From Prevotella communis (GTDB lineage: Bacteria; Bacteroidota; Bacteroidia; Bacteroidales; Bacteroidaceae), in contig NZ_CP091792.1 of the NCBI RefSeq assembly GCF_022024115.1, forward strand, positions 1,798,001 to 1,862,000: a stretch of 64,000 nucleotides of DNA. Reading direction: 5' to 3'. The position numbers and the translations under genes were made by a program. The notes under the pieces are model-generated. The model was not told the origin of the DNA. It saw only the letters and a program-made list of their open reading frames with translations, and did no database searches. Of this stretch, positions 6,466 to 13,182 are shown piece after piece; position 1 is the first letter of the stretch; each line of letters begins with the position of its first letter.

Positions 6466-6702
6466 TTATACTTCCCTCATCCACCACTGGTTGGCATAAA
6501 CTTCCAGGAATTCTGATTCTGTATACCATGTGTAGTCAAACCAATTTGTGGAATCCCCAAACTTTTGACGCTTTGATGAATACTCGAGCCAATGTGTGGA
6601 ACGCAACATACCACCAAGATAATGGCAATATTGCTGTTCCGTATCCGCCTCTCTTATCAATGCCTCGAGCATCTCTTCTGTCTTAACCCATTTCTTTTCC
6701 AT
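6466..6702 (-). CDS. Small hypothetical protein, 78 aa, divergent from the R-M island
   Basis: It starts at ATG 6702 (MEKKWVKTEEMLEALIREA) and is rich in aromatic residues (TNWFDYTWYTESEFLEVY). I see no known motif. A -7 box TACCTTCG stands 12 bp upstream and the GATC-containing repeat array lies directly behind it, so it shares a control region with the dpnD-like gene on the other strand. It may be a regulator or accessory factor of the restriction system, but nothing in the protein shows that; it is too short for a typical HTH to be excluded by eye. Confidence 0.6.
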   Translation of the reverse strand: MEKKWVKTEEMLEALIREADTEQQYCHYLGGMLRSTHWLEYSSKRQKFGDSTNWFDYTWYTESEFLEVYANQWWMREV

Positions 6703-6713
6703 CTTTTTTGCTG

Positions 6714-6721
6714 CGAAGGTA
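6714..6721 (-). promoter_or_regulatory. Promoter -7 box of the 78-aa gene
   Basis: TACCTTCG on the minus strand, a variant of TAnnTTTG, sits 11 bp from ATG 6702. The repeat array begins 4 bp behind it. Confidence 0.6.
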
Positions 6722-6724
6722 AGA

Positions 6725-6786
6725 GATCAAAAGGAGAGCAGCAAAGATTTTTGATCAATTTTGATCTATTTTGTTAAGTTTTGATC
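6725..6786. promoter_or_regulatory. Helically phased TTTTGATC operator-like array overlapping GATC sites
   Basis: TTTTGATC occurs at 6749, 6759 and 6779, a degenerate copy TTTTGTTA sits at 6769, and an inverted copy GATCAAAA at 6725-6732. The four direct units are exactly 10 bp apart, one helical turn. Four of the five copies contain GATC, the recognition sequence of the adjacent DpnII-type system. The array fills the space between two divergent promoters (6714-6721 and 6815-6822). A regulator-binding site whose occupancy depends on GATC methylation is inferred. Confidence 0.7.
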
Positions 6787-6814
6787 TAATCGCAAAAATC
6801 TCCTGTATTTGTGG

Positions 6815-6822
6815 TAATTTTG
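6815..6822 (+). promoter_or_regulatory. Promoter -7 box of the dpnD-like gene
   Basis: TAATTTTG fits TAnnTTTG. The ATG at 6831 is only 9 bp away, so the mRNA should be leaderless or nearly so. Confidence 0.65.
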
Positions 6823-6830
6823 TGCCTCGT

Positions 6831-7007
6831 ATGAAGAAGTTCAGCATAGAAGTATTGGAGGTGCTAAGCCGTATCGTGGAAGTGGAGGCCTCAGACGAAG
6901 AGGACGCCATCAAACAGGTGAGGCAAAAGTATCGAAAATGCGAGATTGTGCTGGATGATTCTGACTACAAAGAAACAGAATTCAGCGTGAAAGATGAAAA
7001 ATCATAG
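6831..7007 (+). CDS. dpnD: DpnD/PcfM-like small protein
   Basis: The 58-aa protein starts MKKFSIEVLEVLSRIVEVEA and continues DEEDAIKQVRQKYRKCEIVL to a DYKETEF ending. This alternating pattern (xIEVxExLSRxVEVEAxxEEEAIxxVxxxY) is the DpnD/PcfM C-terminal domain family. DpnD is encoded with the DpnI nuclease in pneumococcus and PcfM on a conjugative plasmid; its biochemical role is not established. Here it heads a DpnII-type methylase/nuclease cluster, an unusual partner. It has its own promoter and shares the GATC array with the divergent 78-aa gene. Confidence 0.78.
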   Translation: MKKFSIEVLEVLSRIVEVEASDEEDAIKQVRQKYRKCEIVLDDSDYKETEFSVKDEKS

Positions 7008-7038
7008 TAAGTGCTGATAGTTTTCAAAAGAAAATGAC

Positions 7039-7046
7039 TATCTTTG
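7039..7046 (+). promoter_or_regulatory. Promoter -7 box before the Dam-type methylase operon
   Basis: TATCTTTG fits TAnnTTTG. With ATG 7318 the leader would be about 265 nt and would contain the 109-bp inverted repeat. Confidence 0.65.
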
Positions 7047-7135
7047 CACCGCTTTTGATACTCATCATGAGCGCAAAATGACATCGTGGAAATTAGATAG
7101 CAGTATCTAGATTCGAAGAGACCTCAGACATAAAA

Positions 7136-7244
7136 AGTCCACCAAACATTTTATACAGAGGGGCTCGGGGAATGCGGATACGCCTATTCTGTATAGGCGT
7201 ACCCCTTCCTTTCCTTCTCTCTGTATGGGCTTCTGTGGTGGACT
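7136..7244 (+). repeat. 109-bp nested inverted repeat in the methylase leader
   Basis: Three nested stems are visible: AGTCCACCA/TGGTGGACT (7136-7144, 7236-7244), TACAGAG/CTCTGTA (7154-7160, 7219-7225) and TACGCCTAT/ATAGGCGTA (7179-7187, 7193-7201). The gene-free stretch 7008-7317 holds this element and a promoter. It could be a miniature mobile element or a structured 5' leader controlling methylase expression. I see no obvious target-site duplication. Confidence 0.8.
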
Positions 7245-7317
7245 GCCTTTGTCTGGAGTTGGAAAACGAAGGTGGTGCGCTTTCTTTTTGTCCACGCCCA
7301 AAACGGCAAAAAGAACG

Positions 7318-8220
7318 ATGAGTACAGAAGCAAAGCCTTTCTTGAAATGGGCTGGAGGCAAAGGACAACTTTTATCACAACTTGACGAACATCTGCCTGG
7401 TGAATTGCAAGGGCAGGCGTTTACTTATATTGAGCCATTCGTGGGTGGTGGAGCAATGCTATTTCACATGCTTCGCAAGTTTCCCAATATCACCCATGCA
7501 GTTATCAACGACATCAATCCGCATCTGGTTACGGCTTATCGCGTCATCAAGCAGCAGCCGGAAGAATTGATACGCCGGCTCTCTGCTTTGGAGCAGGAAT
7601 ACTTCTCGCAGTCTGATGAAGAGGCAAAGAAGGACTATTTCCTTAACGTGAGGAATATCTTCAATGAAACGGTACTGGATGATGTTGAACGCACAAAGTA
7701 TCTGATGTTCCTGAATCGCACCTGTTTTAATGGTTTGTATCGTGTCAACAGCAAAGGCAAGTTCAACGTGCCCTTTGGTCGCAATTCTCATCCTACAATC
7801 TGCAACGTTGATACTATTCTGGCTGACAGTGAGGTATTGAATCGCGCTGATGTGACGATACTGAATGGCGACTTTGAACGGACTGCCGATGAAATGCAAG
7901 AAGGACCTGTCTTCTTCTATTTTGACCCTCCATATCGTCCGCTGAATGCCACCTCCAGCTTCAACTCTTATGCCAAAGAGGAGTTCAACGACGATGAGCA
8001 GATTCGCCTGCGTGATTTCTGCTCTCACCTCAATGAGCAGCCCAATGTTAGGTGGATGCTCAGCAATTCCGATTGTTCTGCCAAGAATCCTGAGGACACT
8101 TTCTTTGAGGACATCTATGCTCCTTTCCACATACATCGCGTCTATGCCTCTCGTGCCATTAATGCGAACCCAGAGAAGCGTGGTAAACTAACCGAACTAT
8201 TGATCAAGAACTATGAATAA
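7318..8220 (+). CDS. dpnM: Dam-type DNA adenine N6-methyltransferase of a DpnII-like R-M system (M1)
   Basis: The 300-aa protein starts at ATG 7318 with PFLKWAGGKGQLL (motif X region), then YIEPFVGGGAMLFH (AdoMet-binding motif I) and FYFDPPY with DPPY at 203-206 (catalytic motif IV); the order is that of alpha-class N6-adenine methylases such as DpnM and Dam. NRTCFNGLYRVN and the G-KFNVPFG stretch are also typical. Known members methylate the A of GATC in double-stranded DNA. An open frame extends upstream to 7225, but the added residues are unlike the family and come from the inverted repeat. It overlaps the nuclease gene by 8 bp. GATC specificity follows from the neighbouring nuclease family. 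Confidence 0.93.
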   Translation: MSTEAKPFLKWAGGKGQLLSQLDEHLPGELQGQAFTYIEPFVGGGAMLFHMLRKFPNITHAVINDINPHLVTAYRVIKQQPEELIRRLSALEQEYFSQSDEEAKKDYFLNVRNIFNETVLDDVERTKYLMFLNRTCFNGLYRVNSKGKFNVPFGRNSHPTICNVDTILADSEVLNRADVTILNGDFERTADEMQEGPVFFYFDPPYRPLNATSSFNSYAKEEFNDDEQIRLRDFCSHLNEQPNVRWMLSNSDCSAKNPEDTFFEDIYAPFHIHRVYASRAINANPEKRGKLTELLIKNYE

Positions 8221-9040
8221 GGATTTTGATTTGTTTATGTCTCAACTTTATGAGACAAATGCGACCCTTGATTTCTATTGTGATTTTGAAAAGATTCAGC
8301 AGAATGTAGATGAGATTTCAATAAGTCTGAATACGCTCAATTATCTCATAGGAAAAGAAGACCTTCGGACTGCAGTAAAATTATTATGGGACAGAGACCC
8401 TCGAGTTTTTCAGGTATTAGACATTCTAATTGCCACTAGACGAAAAGACGACAAGATGTATCTATTGCCTGATAAAACAGCTCGCCCAATAAAAGATTTA
8501 TATTTGTCTGTAGAAGGTGTTATGGAATTTTTAGATGGAACAGGCTTAGCACAAGTTTTTAAAAGCAGGGAAATAAAGAATCTTGTTGACTATGTATTTG
8601 GTGTAGAGACTGGACTTGATTCTAATGCTAGAAAGAATCGGAGTGGACATGTTATGGAGAATTGGGTGCATGACATTTTTACAAAGAATGGGATTCCTTG
8701 CCAAGCTGAAGTTCCATGCAAAAAGATCCCAGACGTTAAAAACGTACTTGGAGAAGATATTAAACGTTTTGACTTTGTGATACGAACCCAAAAACAGACA
8801 TATTTGATAGAGGTGAACTTTTATTCAGGTGGTGGTTCTAAACCAACTGAGACTGCAAGGTCGTATACCAAATTATCCCCCAATATTAATTCAATCAAAG
8901 GTTACAAGTTCGTATGGATTACGGATGGTATAGGATGGCATGGAGTTGGTGCGTTTAAGGAAGCATATGAAAAGATACCATATGTTTATAATCTAACTAC
9001 TATCAAAGAATTTACAGATTTAGTACGCTCGGAATTGTGA
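8213..9040 (+). CDS. dpnB: DpnII/MboI-family restriction endonuclease (GATC)
   Basis: This 275-aa protein matches the DpnII family in length and order: an N-terminal helical part, then RSGHVMENWVHDIF, and a PD-(D/E)xK-like region with KRFDFVIR followed by YLIEVNFYSGGGSKPTE, where D and ExN/E-type residues would hold the metal. The DGIGW and LT(T)I(K)EF ends also fit. The family cleaves unmethylated GATC. The gene starts inside the methylase gene (8 bp overlap) and ends in a GTGA overlap with the second methylase, so all three are translationally coupled. It is visibly more AT-rich than both methylase genes, suggesting separate origin. Confidence 0.92.
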   Translation: MNKDFDLFMSQLYETNATLDFYCDFEKIQQNVDEISISLNTLNYLIGKEDLRTAVKLLWDRDPRVFQVLDILIATRRKDDKMYLLPDKTARPIKDLYLSVEGVMEFLDGTGLAQVFKSREIKNLVDYVFGVETGLDSNARKNRSGHVMENWVHDIFTKNGIPCQAEVPCKKIPDVKNVLGEDIKRFDFVIRTQKQTYLIEVNFYSGGGSKPTETARSYTKLSPNINSIKGYKFVWITDGIGWHGVGAFKEAYEKIPYVYNLTTIKEFTDLVRSEL

Positions 9041-9918
9041 TAATACCTTACTATAAATCTCCCAACCACGATTTCAACCTGCTTCATGGCGATACGTTTG
9101 AGTTGCTGCCGCAGTTCAACTTCAAGTTCGACATGATATTTGCCGACCCTCCATATTTCCTGTCGAGTGGCGGCATCAGCGTGCAGAACGGCAAGGTGGT
9201 TTGTGTGGATAAAGGTGACTGGGACAAAAGTATGTCGCAGGAGGAGATTGATGCCTTTAACATGAAGTGGCTGGCGTTGTGCAGGGAGAAACTGAAGGAC
9301 AATGGCACCATCTGGATTTCCGGCACATACCACAATATCTTTTCTGTGGCCAACTGTCTGACGAAACTTGGCTACAAGATTCTCAATGTCATCACATGGG
9401 CTAAGACTAATCCGCCGCCTAATGTCTCTTGCCGCTACTTCACGTATTCAACGGAGTTTGTTATCTGGGCACGTAAGAAAGCGAAGGTGGCACATTATTA
9501 TAATTATGAGTTGATGAAGCACATTAATGACAATAGACAGATGACAGATGTGTGGCGCCTACCTGCTATTGCGCCCTGGGAGAAGTCGTGCACGAAGCAT
9601 CCTACGCAGAAGCCTCTGGGGCTGCTGAGTCGTATCATCATGGCTTCCACAGAGCCTGGTGCATGGATTCTCGACCCGTTTGCAGGCTCGTCAACAACGG
9701 GTATTGCAGCAAATCTGCTGGGGCGTCGTTATCTGGGCATAGAAAAGGAAGATGTGTTCGCAGGCATCAGCAGGGCTCGTCGTGAAGAGATTGAGAATCC
9801 CAAGACGTTTGCCACTTTCAAGAAAAAGATTCCTGACATCGTCAAGGCCGAATCCCTTCAGCCAGACTGCTTCATTTGTCATGATGAGATAGAAGACAGA
9901 CTCCCTTTCTTGGACTAG
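9037..9918 (+). CDS. dpnA: Second DNA adenine methyltransferase of the DpnII-like system (DpnA type, M2)
   Basis: This 293-aa protein starts at GTG 9037, overlapping the nuclease stop (GTGA). DPPY is at 37-40 (catalytic motif first), a target-recognition region with TNPPPNVSCRYFTYSTEFVIW follows, and DPFAGSSTTGIAA near residue 213 binds AdoMet: the beta-class permuted order. KHPTQKP is also typical. In pneumococcus the matching enzyme also methylates single-stranded DNA and protects incoming plasmid DNA; that property is not shown here. Gene order here is M1-R-M2, unlike pneumococcal M1-M2-R. A terminator follows directly. Confidence 0.92.
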   Translation: MIIPYYKSPNHDFNLLHGDTFELLPQFNFKFDMIFADPPYFLSSGGISVQNGKVVCVDKGDWDKSMSQEEIDAFNMKWLALCREKLKDNGTIWISGTYHNIFSVANCLTKLGYKILNVITWAKTNPPPNVSCRYFTYSTEFVIWARKKAKVAHYYNYELMKHINDNRQMTDVWRLPAIAPWEKSCTKHPTQKPLGLLSRIIMASTEPGAWILDPFAGSSTTGIAANLLGRRYLGIEKEDVFAGISRARREEIENPKTFATFKKKIPDIVKAESLQPDCFICHDEIEDRLPFLD

Positions 9919-9934
9919 AATATAAAAAAATATT

Positions 9935-9965
9935 ATCCGTATAGTTGGACTATGCGGATTTTTTT
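9935..9965 (+). terminator. Terminator of the R-M operon
   Basis: ATCCGTATAG and CTATGCGGAT pair (one G-U) around TTGGA and are followed by six T residues. Confidence 0.85.
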
Positions 9966-9966
9966 A

Positions 9967-9974
9967 TATCTTTG
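9967..9974 (+). promoter_or_regulatory. Promoter -7 box of the 343-aa gene
   Basis: TATCTTTG fits TAnnTTTG, starting 2 bp after the T-run of the preceding terminator; the leader to ATG 10057 is about 75 nt. Confidence 0.7.
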
Positions 9975-10056
9975 CAGAATATTATTACTAAAGATCTTAT
10001 TACAAAAGATACGTTAATCCGAGTAACAGAAAGATTATTATAATAGATACTCGACA

Positions 10057-11088
10057 ATGATAGAATATAAATATTTAAATGGGTTGAAGGTCGCTGATGC
10101 ACAGTATTTCAAGCTTCTAGATACTGCCGTAGAGGATGTCTGGGGGAAGAAAGAATTGGGTAGGAAACCGGAAATTAGAGTGATCGATAACTACGATTAT
10201 ATAGTAAGCCATCCAGATTCAGATGCAACAGATGAAATAGAATTCTATCTTATTTTTCCAACGACTGAACTTTACGTAAATGAGCTCATTTGTTTAGCTG
10301 AGATAATAGAATTTAGTGTAGAATTCATGTCTGTTCTTACATCCAAGAACGGTAAACTGATTGTGGCATGGAAGGAAAAGGTGATATATCAAGACCTAGT
10401 TGAAAAGAAACACGTAGATACAAGTGAATTGGTAAGTGTTGGAAATAAGTTTATTCAAGAAGTAAAATCGCTAAAGAATAATGGGGAACCAGTAAATCTA
10501 AAGGGTATCCGGGAAATACTTAACTGCTTAAAACTCGACTTCGGATGGTACTTGGGTCTAAGATTTGCCGAAATAAAAGATTTTGGCGATAAGTCTTGGT
10601 TCTATTGTCATCAAGGTGATGACACTTATTGTGAAGACTATTTGAAGACAGTTAAATCTGGAAATTATATGACCCCTTTTTGGAAGTATTATGATTTTGC
10701 CCCAATTTATGATATTTATAAACATATGATAGTGAAATGGTCAGAGATGGGTGTTTGGCAAGCTTATCTCTTGAGTAAGGCGACGGCTTTACTCCCATTT
10801 GTGTGGCATGGAGGTTATGGCAGAAAGACCCTTTTGTTCTGTAAGGAAGATAAAGCGAAAATTCCTCCATTATTCAAGCGGATAGATATTCCTGATGTGG
10901 AAGATGACCTTAGTCCAAAAGTAAGGATAGAAGGTAATGTAGCCACGGTAAGTTGCTGTTTCTGGAATGACTGGAGAGGTCTTTACAGAGAAACTGAGAA
11001 GATAACTTTAAATGATACAAGACTAGAGTTTGACGGAAACTCTAAAATAGATGTATTATTTAAATATGAATGTGGGGTAAGATATTGA
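10057..11088 (+). CDS. Hypothetical protein, 343 aa
   Basis: I do not recognise the family. The protein is soluble-looking, with no signal peptide or membrane helix; it is rich in aromatic and acidic residues (GWYLGLRFAEIKDFGDKSWF, then WHGGYGRKTLLF) and ends in a beta-rich part (VATVSCCFWNDW). The DNA is AT-rich compared with core genes of the window, like the nuclease genes on either side. It has its own promoter and sits between a DpnII system and a nuclease-like protein, which makes a defence-related role possible but unproven. Confidence 0.65.
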   Translation: MIEYKYLNGLKVADAQYFKLLDTAVEDVWGKKELGRKPEIRVIDNYDYIVSHPDSDATDEIEFYLIFPTTELYVNELICLAEIIEFSVEFMSVLTSKNGKLIVAWKEKVIYQDLVEKKHVDTSELVSVGNKFIQEVKSLKNNGEPVNLKGIREILNCLKLDFGWYLGLRFAEIKDFGDKSWFYCHQGDDTYCEDYLKTVKSGNYMTPFWKYYDFAPIYDIYKHMIVKWSEMGVWQAYLLSKATALLPFVWHGGYGRKTLLFCKEDKAKIPPLFKRIDIPDVEDDLSPKVRIEGNVATVSCCFWNDWRGLYRETEKITLNDTRLEFDGNSKIDVLFKYECGVRY

Positions 11089-11199
11089 TAAAGAACATTA
11101 GTGACAGGTCTATATCTCGGCTGATATAAGATGACATGCCCCTGGCAACTTGATAATGAAGAAATAATGAAATGTCTTGCATGTTTCCTTAAAAACTCT

Positions 11200-11207
11200 T
11201 ATATTTG
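11200..11207 (+). promoter_or_regulatory. Promoter -7 box immediately before ATG 11212
   Basis: TATATTTG fits TAnnTTTG and ends 5 bp before ATG 11212, so the transcript should be leaderless. This decides the start against the in-frame ATG at 11131. Confidence 0.75.
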
Positions 11208-11211
11208 CAGC

Positions 11212-11928
11212 ATGAAAGTAACTCAGGAAGAACAAGTAATTGAAGTGCTTCGTAATGAAGGTGGTTACGCCACATTACGAAAGCTTAATGGTCTTATTGA
11301 CTTTTCATCCTGGGCTACAAAGACACCTGAGGCTTCTGTAAGACGAATTGTTCAGAATAGTAAACGTATTTTTAGAATACGACCAGGACTGTGGGCATTA
11401 GAGGAAATGCGCAATGATGTATTGAATCAATTAAGTATTAATCCTGAGGATAAGAAAAGTGAGGATTTGTTTACTCATGGATATTATCAAGGATTGCTTG
11501 TCGAAATCGGAAAGTATCGTCATCAAAGAACTTATGTACCTGCTCAAGATCAAAACAGAGTTTTTATAGATAAAAAACTCGGAGAGATTACAGATACTAC
11601 TATATTACCAGATTTTACTCATGAAGAACTAAAGAGAAAAGCTCGTACGATAGATGTAATTTGGTTCAATGAACGAAGCATGCCAACAGATTTCTATGAA
11701 GTTGAGCATACCACAGATATAAAGAACTCACTATCCAAGTTCTACGAACTACAAGATTTTAACTCGGGTTTCTATATTGTGGCAGATGTTTGTAGAAAGA
11801 ACGAGTTTGAAGATAAACTTCATGCATCCATGTTTTCTTCAATAGAGAACCGCGTAAAATTCCTGTCCTATGATCAAGTAGCAGATTTATACCAAGGACT
11901 GAAAATCGTAGATAGAAGCCTCTGGTAG
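11212..11928 (+). CDS. Winged-helix (HARE-HTH-like) plus restriction-nuclease-like protein
   Basis: This 238-aa protein begins MKVTQEEQVIEVLRNEGGYA. Residues about 1-65 resemble a HARE-HTH or similar winged helix: VIEVLxxEGGYATLxxL, W-TKTPEASVRRIVQ, FRIRPGLWAL. The C-terminal half has D in RTIDVIWF followed by FYEVEHTTDIKNSLSKFYEL, an arrangement (D...ExE/H) seen in PD-(D/E)xK restriction nucleases, and FYIVAD. HARE-HTH modules fused to restriction nucleases have been predicted to act on modified DNA; by that analogy this could be a modification-linked nuclease. Family assignment is by eye. No methylase is adjacent to it apart from the GATC system 1.3 kb upstream. Confidence 0.65.
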   Translation: MKVTQEEQVIEVLRNEGGYATLRKLNGLIDFSSWATKTPEASVRRIVQNSKRIFRIRPGLWALEEMRNDVLNQLSINPEDKKSEDLFTHGYYQGLLVEIGKYRHQRTYVPAQDQNRVFIDKKLGEITDTTILPDFTHEELKRKARTIDVIWFNERSMPTDFYEVEHTTDIKNSLSKFYELQDFNSGFYIVADVCRKNEFEDKLHASMFSSIENRVKFLSYDQVADLYQGLKIVDRSLW

Positions 11929-12016
11929 GTAATTCAGACAATATTTCAGACTAAAGTCTCGTATGATGAACTTTAAGTCAGAGTATTATAAGTAACCATA
12001 ATAAAACGAATACGCT

Positions 12017-12325
12017 ATGCGAGAATTTGAATACGAAAACCAGAACGGAACGAAGAAATTCATTATCGTCTTTTTGACTATCTTGGTAGTCATGTTTGTG
12101 GCTGTGGGAATAGCAGGTTGGAGTTTTATATCCAAAATGAAGGAGGCTCAAAGTGATAGGAGCAATGTCCCAGCTCAAAGTCAAACTACGTATGTGGAAG
12201 ATAATAGTGCTGAGGGTGAAGGTGGATTCGTGGTCTCGGAAGAGGAATGGAATGCTCTGCAAAATGAGGTGAAGCAGTTGCGTGAGGAAATAGAGCAACT
12301 GAAGAGAAAGAGGGCTGATGGCTGA
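12017..12325 (+). CDS. Single-pass membrane protein with C-terminal coiled coil, 102 aa
   Basis: Residues 1-14 are charged, residues about 15-38 form one hydrophobic segment (FIIVFLTILVVMFVAVGIAG), and the region from about 72 on is a heptad-like coiled coil (EWNALQNEVKQLREEIEQL). I see no known domain. The last codons run into a GGCTGATG-type simple repeat. It could anchor or space a partner at the inner membrane. No clear promoter box was found; it lies 88 bp after the nuclease-like gene. Confidence 0.65.
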   Translation: MREFEYENQNGTKKFIIVFLTILVVMFVAVGIAGWSFISKMKEAQSDRSNVPAQSQTTYVEDNSAEGEGGFVVSEEEWNALQNEVKQLREEIEQLKRKRADG

Positions 12326-12362
12326 AGTCTGATGGCTGATGACTGATGTATGATGTATGAGG
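12312..12362 (+). repeat. Degenerate GGCTGATG-type simple repeat at a gene end
   Basis: Short units of the type GGCTGATG, GTCTGATG and GTATGATG follow each other from the last codons of the preceding gene. A similar run follows the Fic remnant at 13029-13107. Confidence 0.65.
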
Positions 12363-12457
12363 GAAAATGACACCTGAAATCCCGGAATCGGCTCAAAATT
12401 CATACTAAAAATATGATTATTTAGATCAAAATGAGCCGATAATTTAAAAAATATCCG

Positions 12458-12465
12458 TATCTTTG
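12458..12465 (+). promoter_or_regulatory. Promoter -7 box of the Fic remnant
   Basis: TATCTTTG fits TAnnTTTG, 23 bp before ATG 12489. Confidence 0.65.
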
Positions 12466-12488
12466 CGCCGATAAATAACGTAAAAGGT

Positions 12489-13032
12489 ATGGATATCTCT
12501 AGAGAAATATTGCAGTTTCTGCACTACCATCCACTATCCTCGCGCGACGAGATAGTTTGTGGAACGGCTTTCGAGTAATTCTGACTATCTGCAGCAGTTG
12601 ACGGTGAGCCACATAGAAGATATTCACCAGCTGCTGACCAAGGAGCTATCGGTGGACAGGGGCATCCGTCATCGCCGTGTGGGTATTACAGGTACCAACT
12701 ACCGTCCGCTAGACAATGAGTTTCAGATTCGCGAGGCCATGCACGACACCTGCGACTTGATAAACAGTCGTGATAATGTGTTTGAGAAGGCTCTGCTGGC
12801 GCTGGTACTTCTCTCGTATATTCAGGCCTTCTCAGACGGCAACAAGCGTACGGCTCGTATTACCAGTAATGCCATTTTGATAGCCAACGGCTACTGTCCG
12901 CTGAGTTTCCGTTCTGTTGACTCCATCGACTACAAGAAGGCAATGCTCATCTTTTACGAGCAGAACAATCTGTATGCCTTCAAGCAGATTTTCATCGACC
13001 AGTTCGATTTTGCTGTGAGGGAGTACTTTTGA
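12489..13032 (+). pseudogene. Fic-family AMP-transferase remnant with internal deletion
   Basis: The first 29 codons from ATG 12489 (MDISREILQFLHYHPLSSRD) match the N-terminal winged-helix start of Bacteroidales Fic proteins and end at a TAA at 12576. One frame over, from about 12574, the end of the Fic domain continues intact: HIEDIHQLL, GITGTNYRPL, then QAFSDGNKRTAR near the Fic motif HxFx(D/E)GN(G/K)R and a final SIDYKKAMLIFYEQNN. The middle, including any S/T-xxxE(G/N) inhibitory helix, is lost. The catalytic histidine position reads Gln. A GTG-started C-terminal piece of up to 157 aa could still be translated, but it is unlikely to be a normal enzyme. Confidence 0.85.
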
Positions 13033-13107
13033 TGGCTGATGGAAGAGGGAAGATGTAAGAGGGCTGAGGGCTGAGGGCTGAAGGAAGAGGCCTGATGTCT
13101 GAGGACA
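13029..13107 (+). repeat. Degenerate GGGCTGA-type simple repeat after the Fic remnant
   Basis: Tandem units of GGGCTGA and variants (GATGGCTGATG, GAGGGCTGAGGGCTGA) fill most of the spacer between the Fic stop codon and the next terminator. Confidence 0.65.
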
Positions 13108-13124
13108 AGTGAACGGATACGAAG

Positions 13125-13158
13125 AATCCCTGACCTGCTCAATTGCAGGTCAGGGATT
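13125..13158. terminator. Strong bidirectional hairpin between fic remnant and hsp20
   Basis: A perfect 14-bp stem (AATCCCTGACCTGC with GCAGGTCAGGGATT) around TCAATT. T-rich sequence follows on both strands, so it can end hsp20 transcription (minus) and the Fic transcript (plus). Confidence 0.8.
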
Positions 13159-13182
13159 ATTTACTTGCTTGAATGGGCTGTG

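Noticed and set aside
7225..7318. Upstream in-frame start for the Dam-type methylase
   Set aside because: The added 31 residues come from the inverted repeat and following spacer and do not fit the family, whose members start right before FLKWAGGK.
10057..11088. 343-aa protein as a known restriction or defence enzyme
   Set aside because: No catalytic or binding motif could be recognised; only position suggests it, so it stays hypothetical.
12312..13107. GGCTGATG and GGGCTGA runs as a CRISPR-like array
   Set aside because: Units are short, contiguous and degenerate, without unique spacers, and no cas gene is present.
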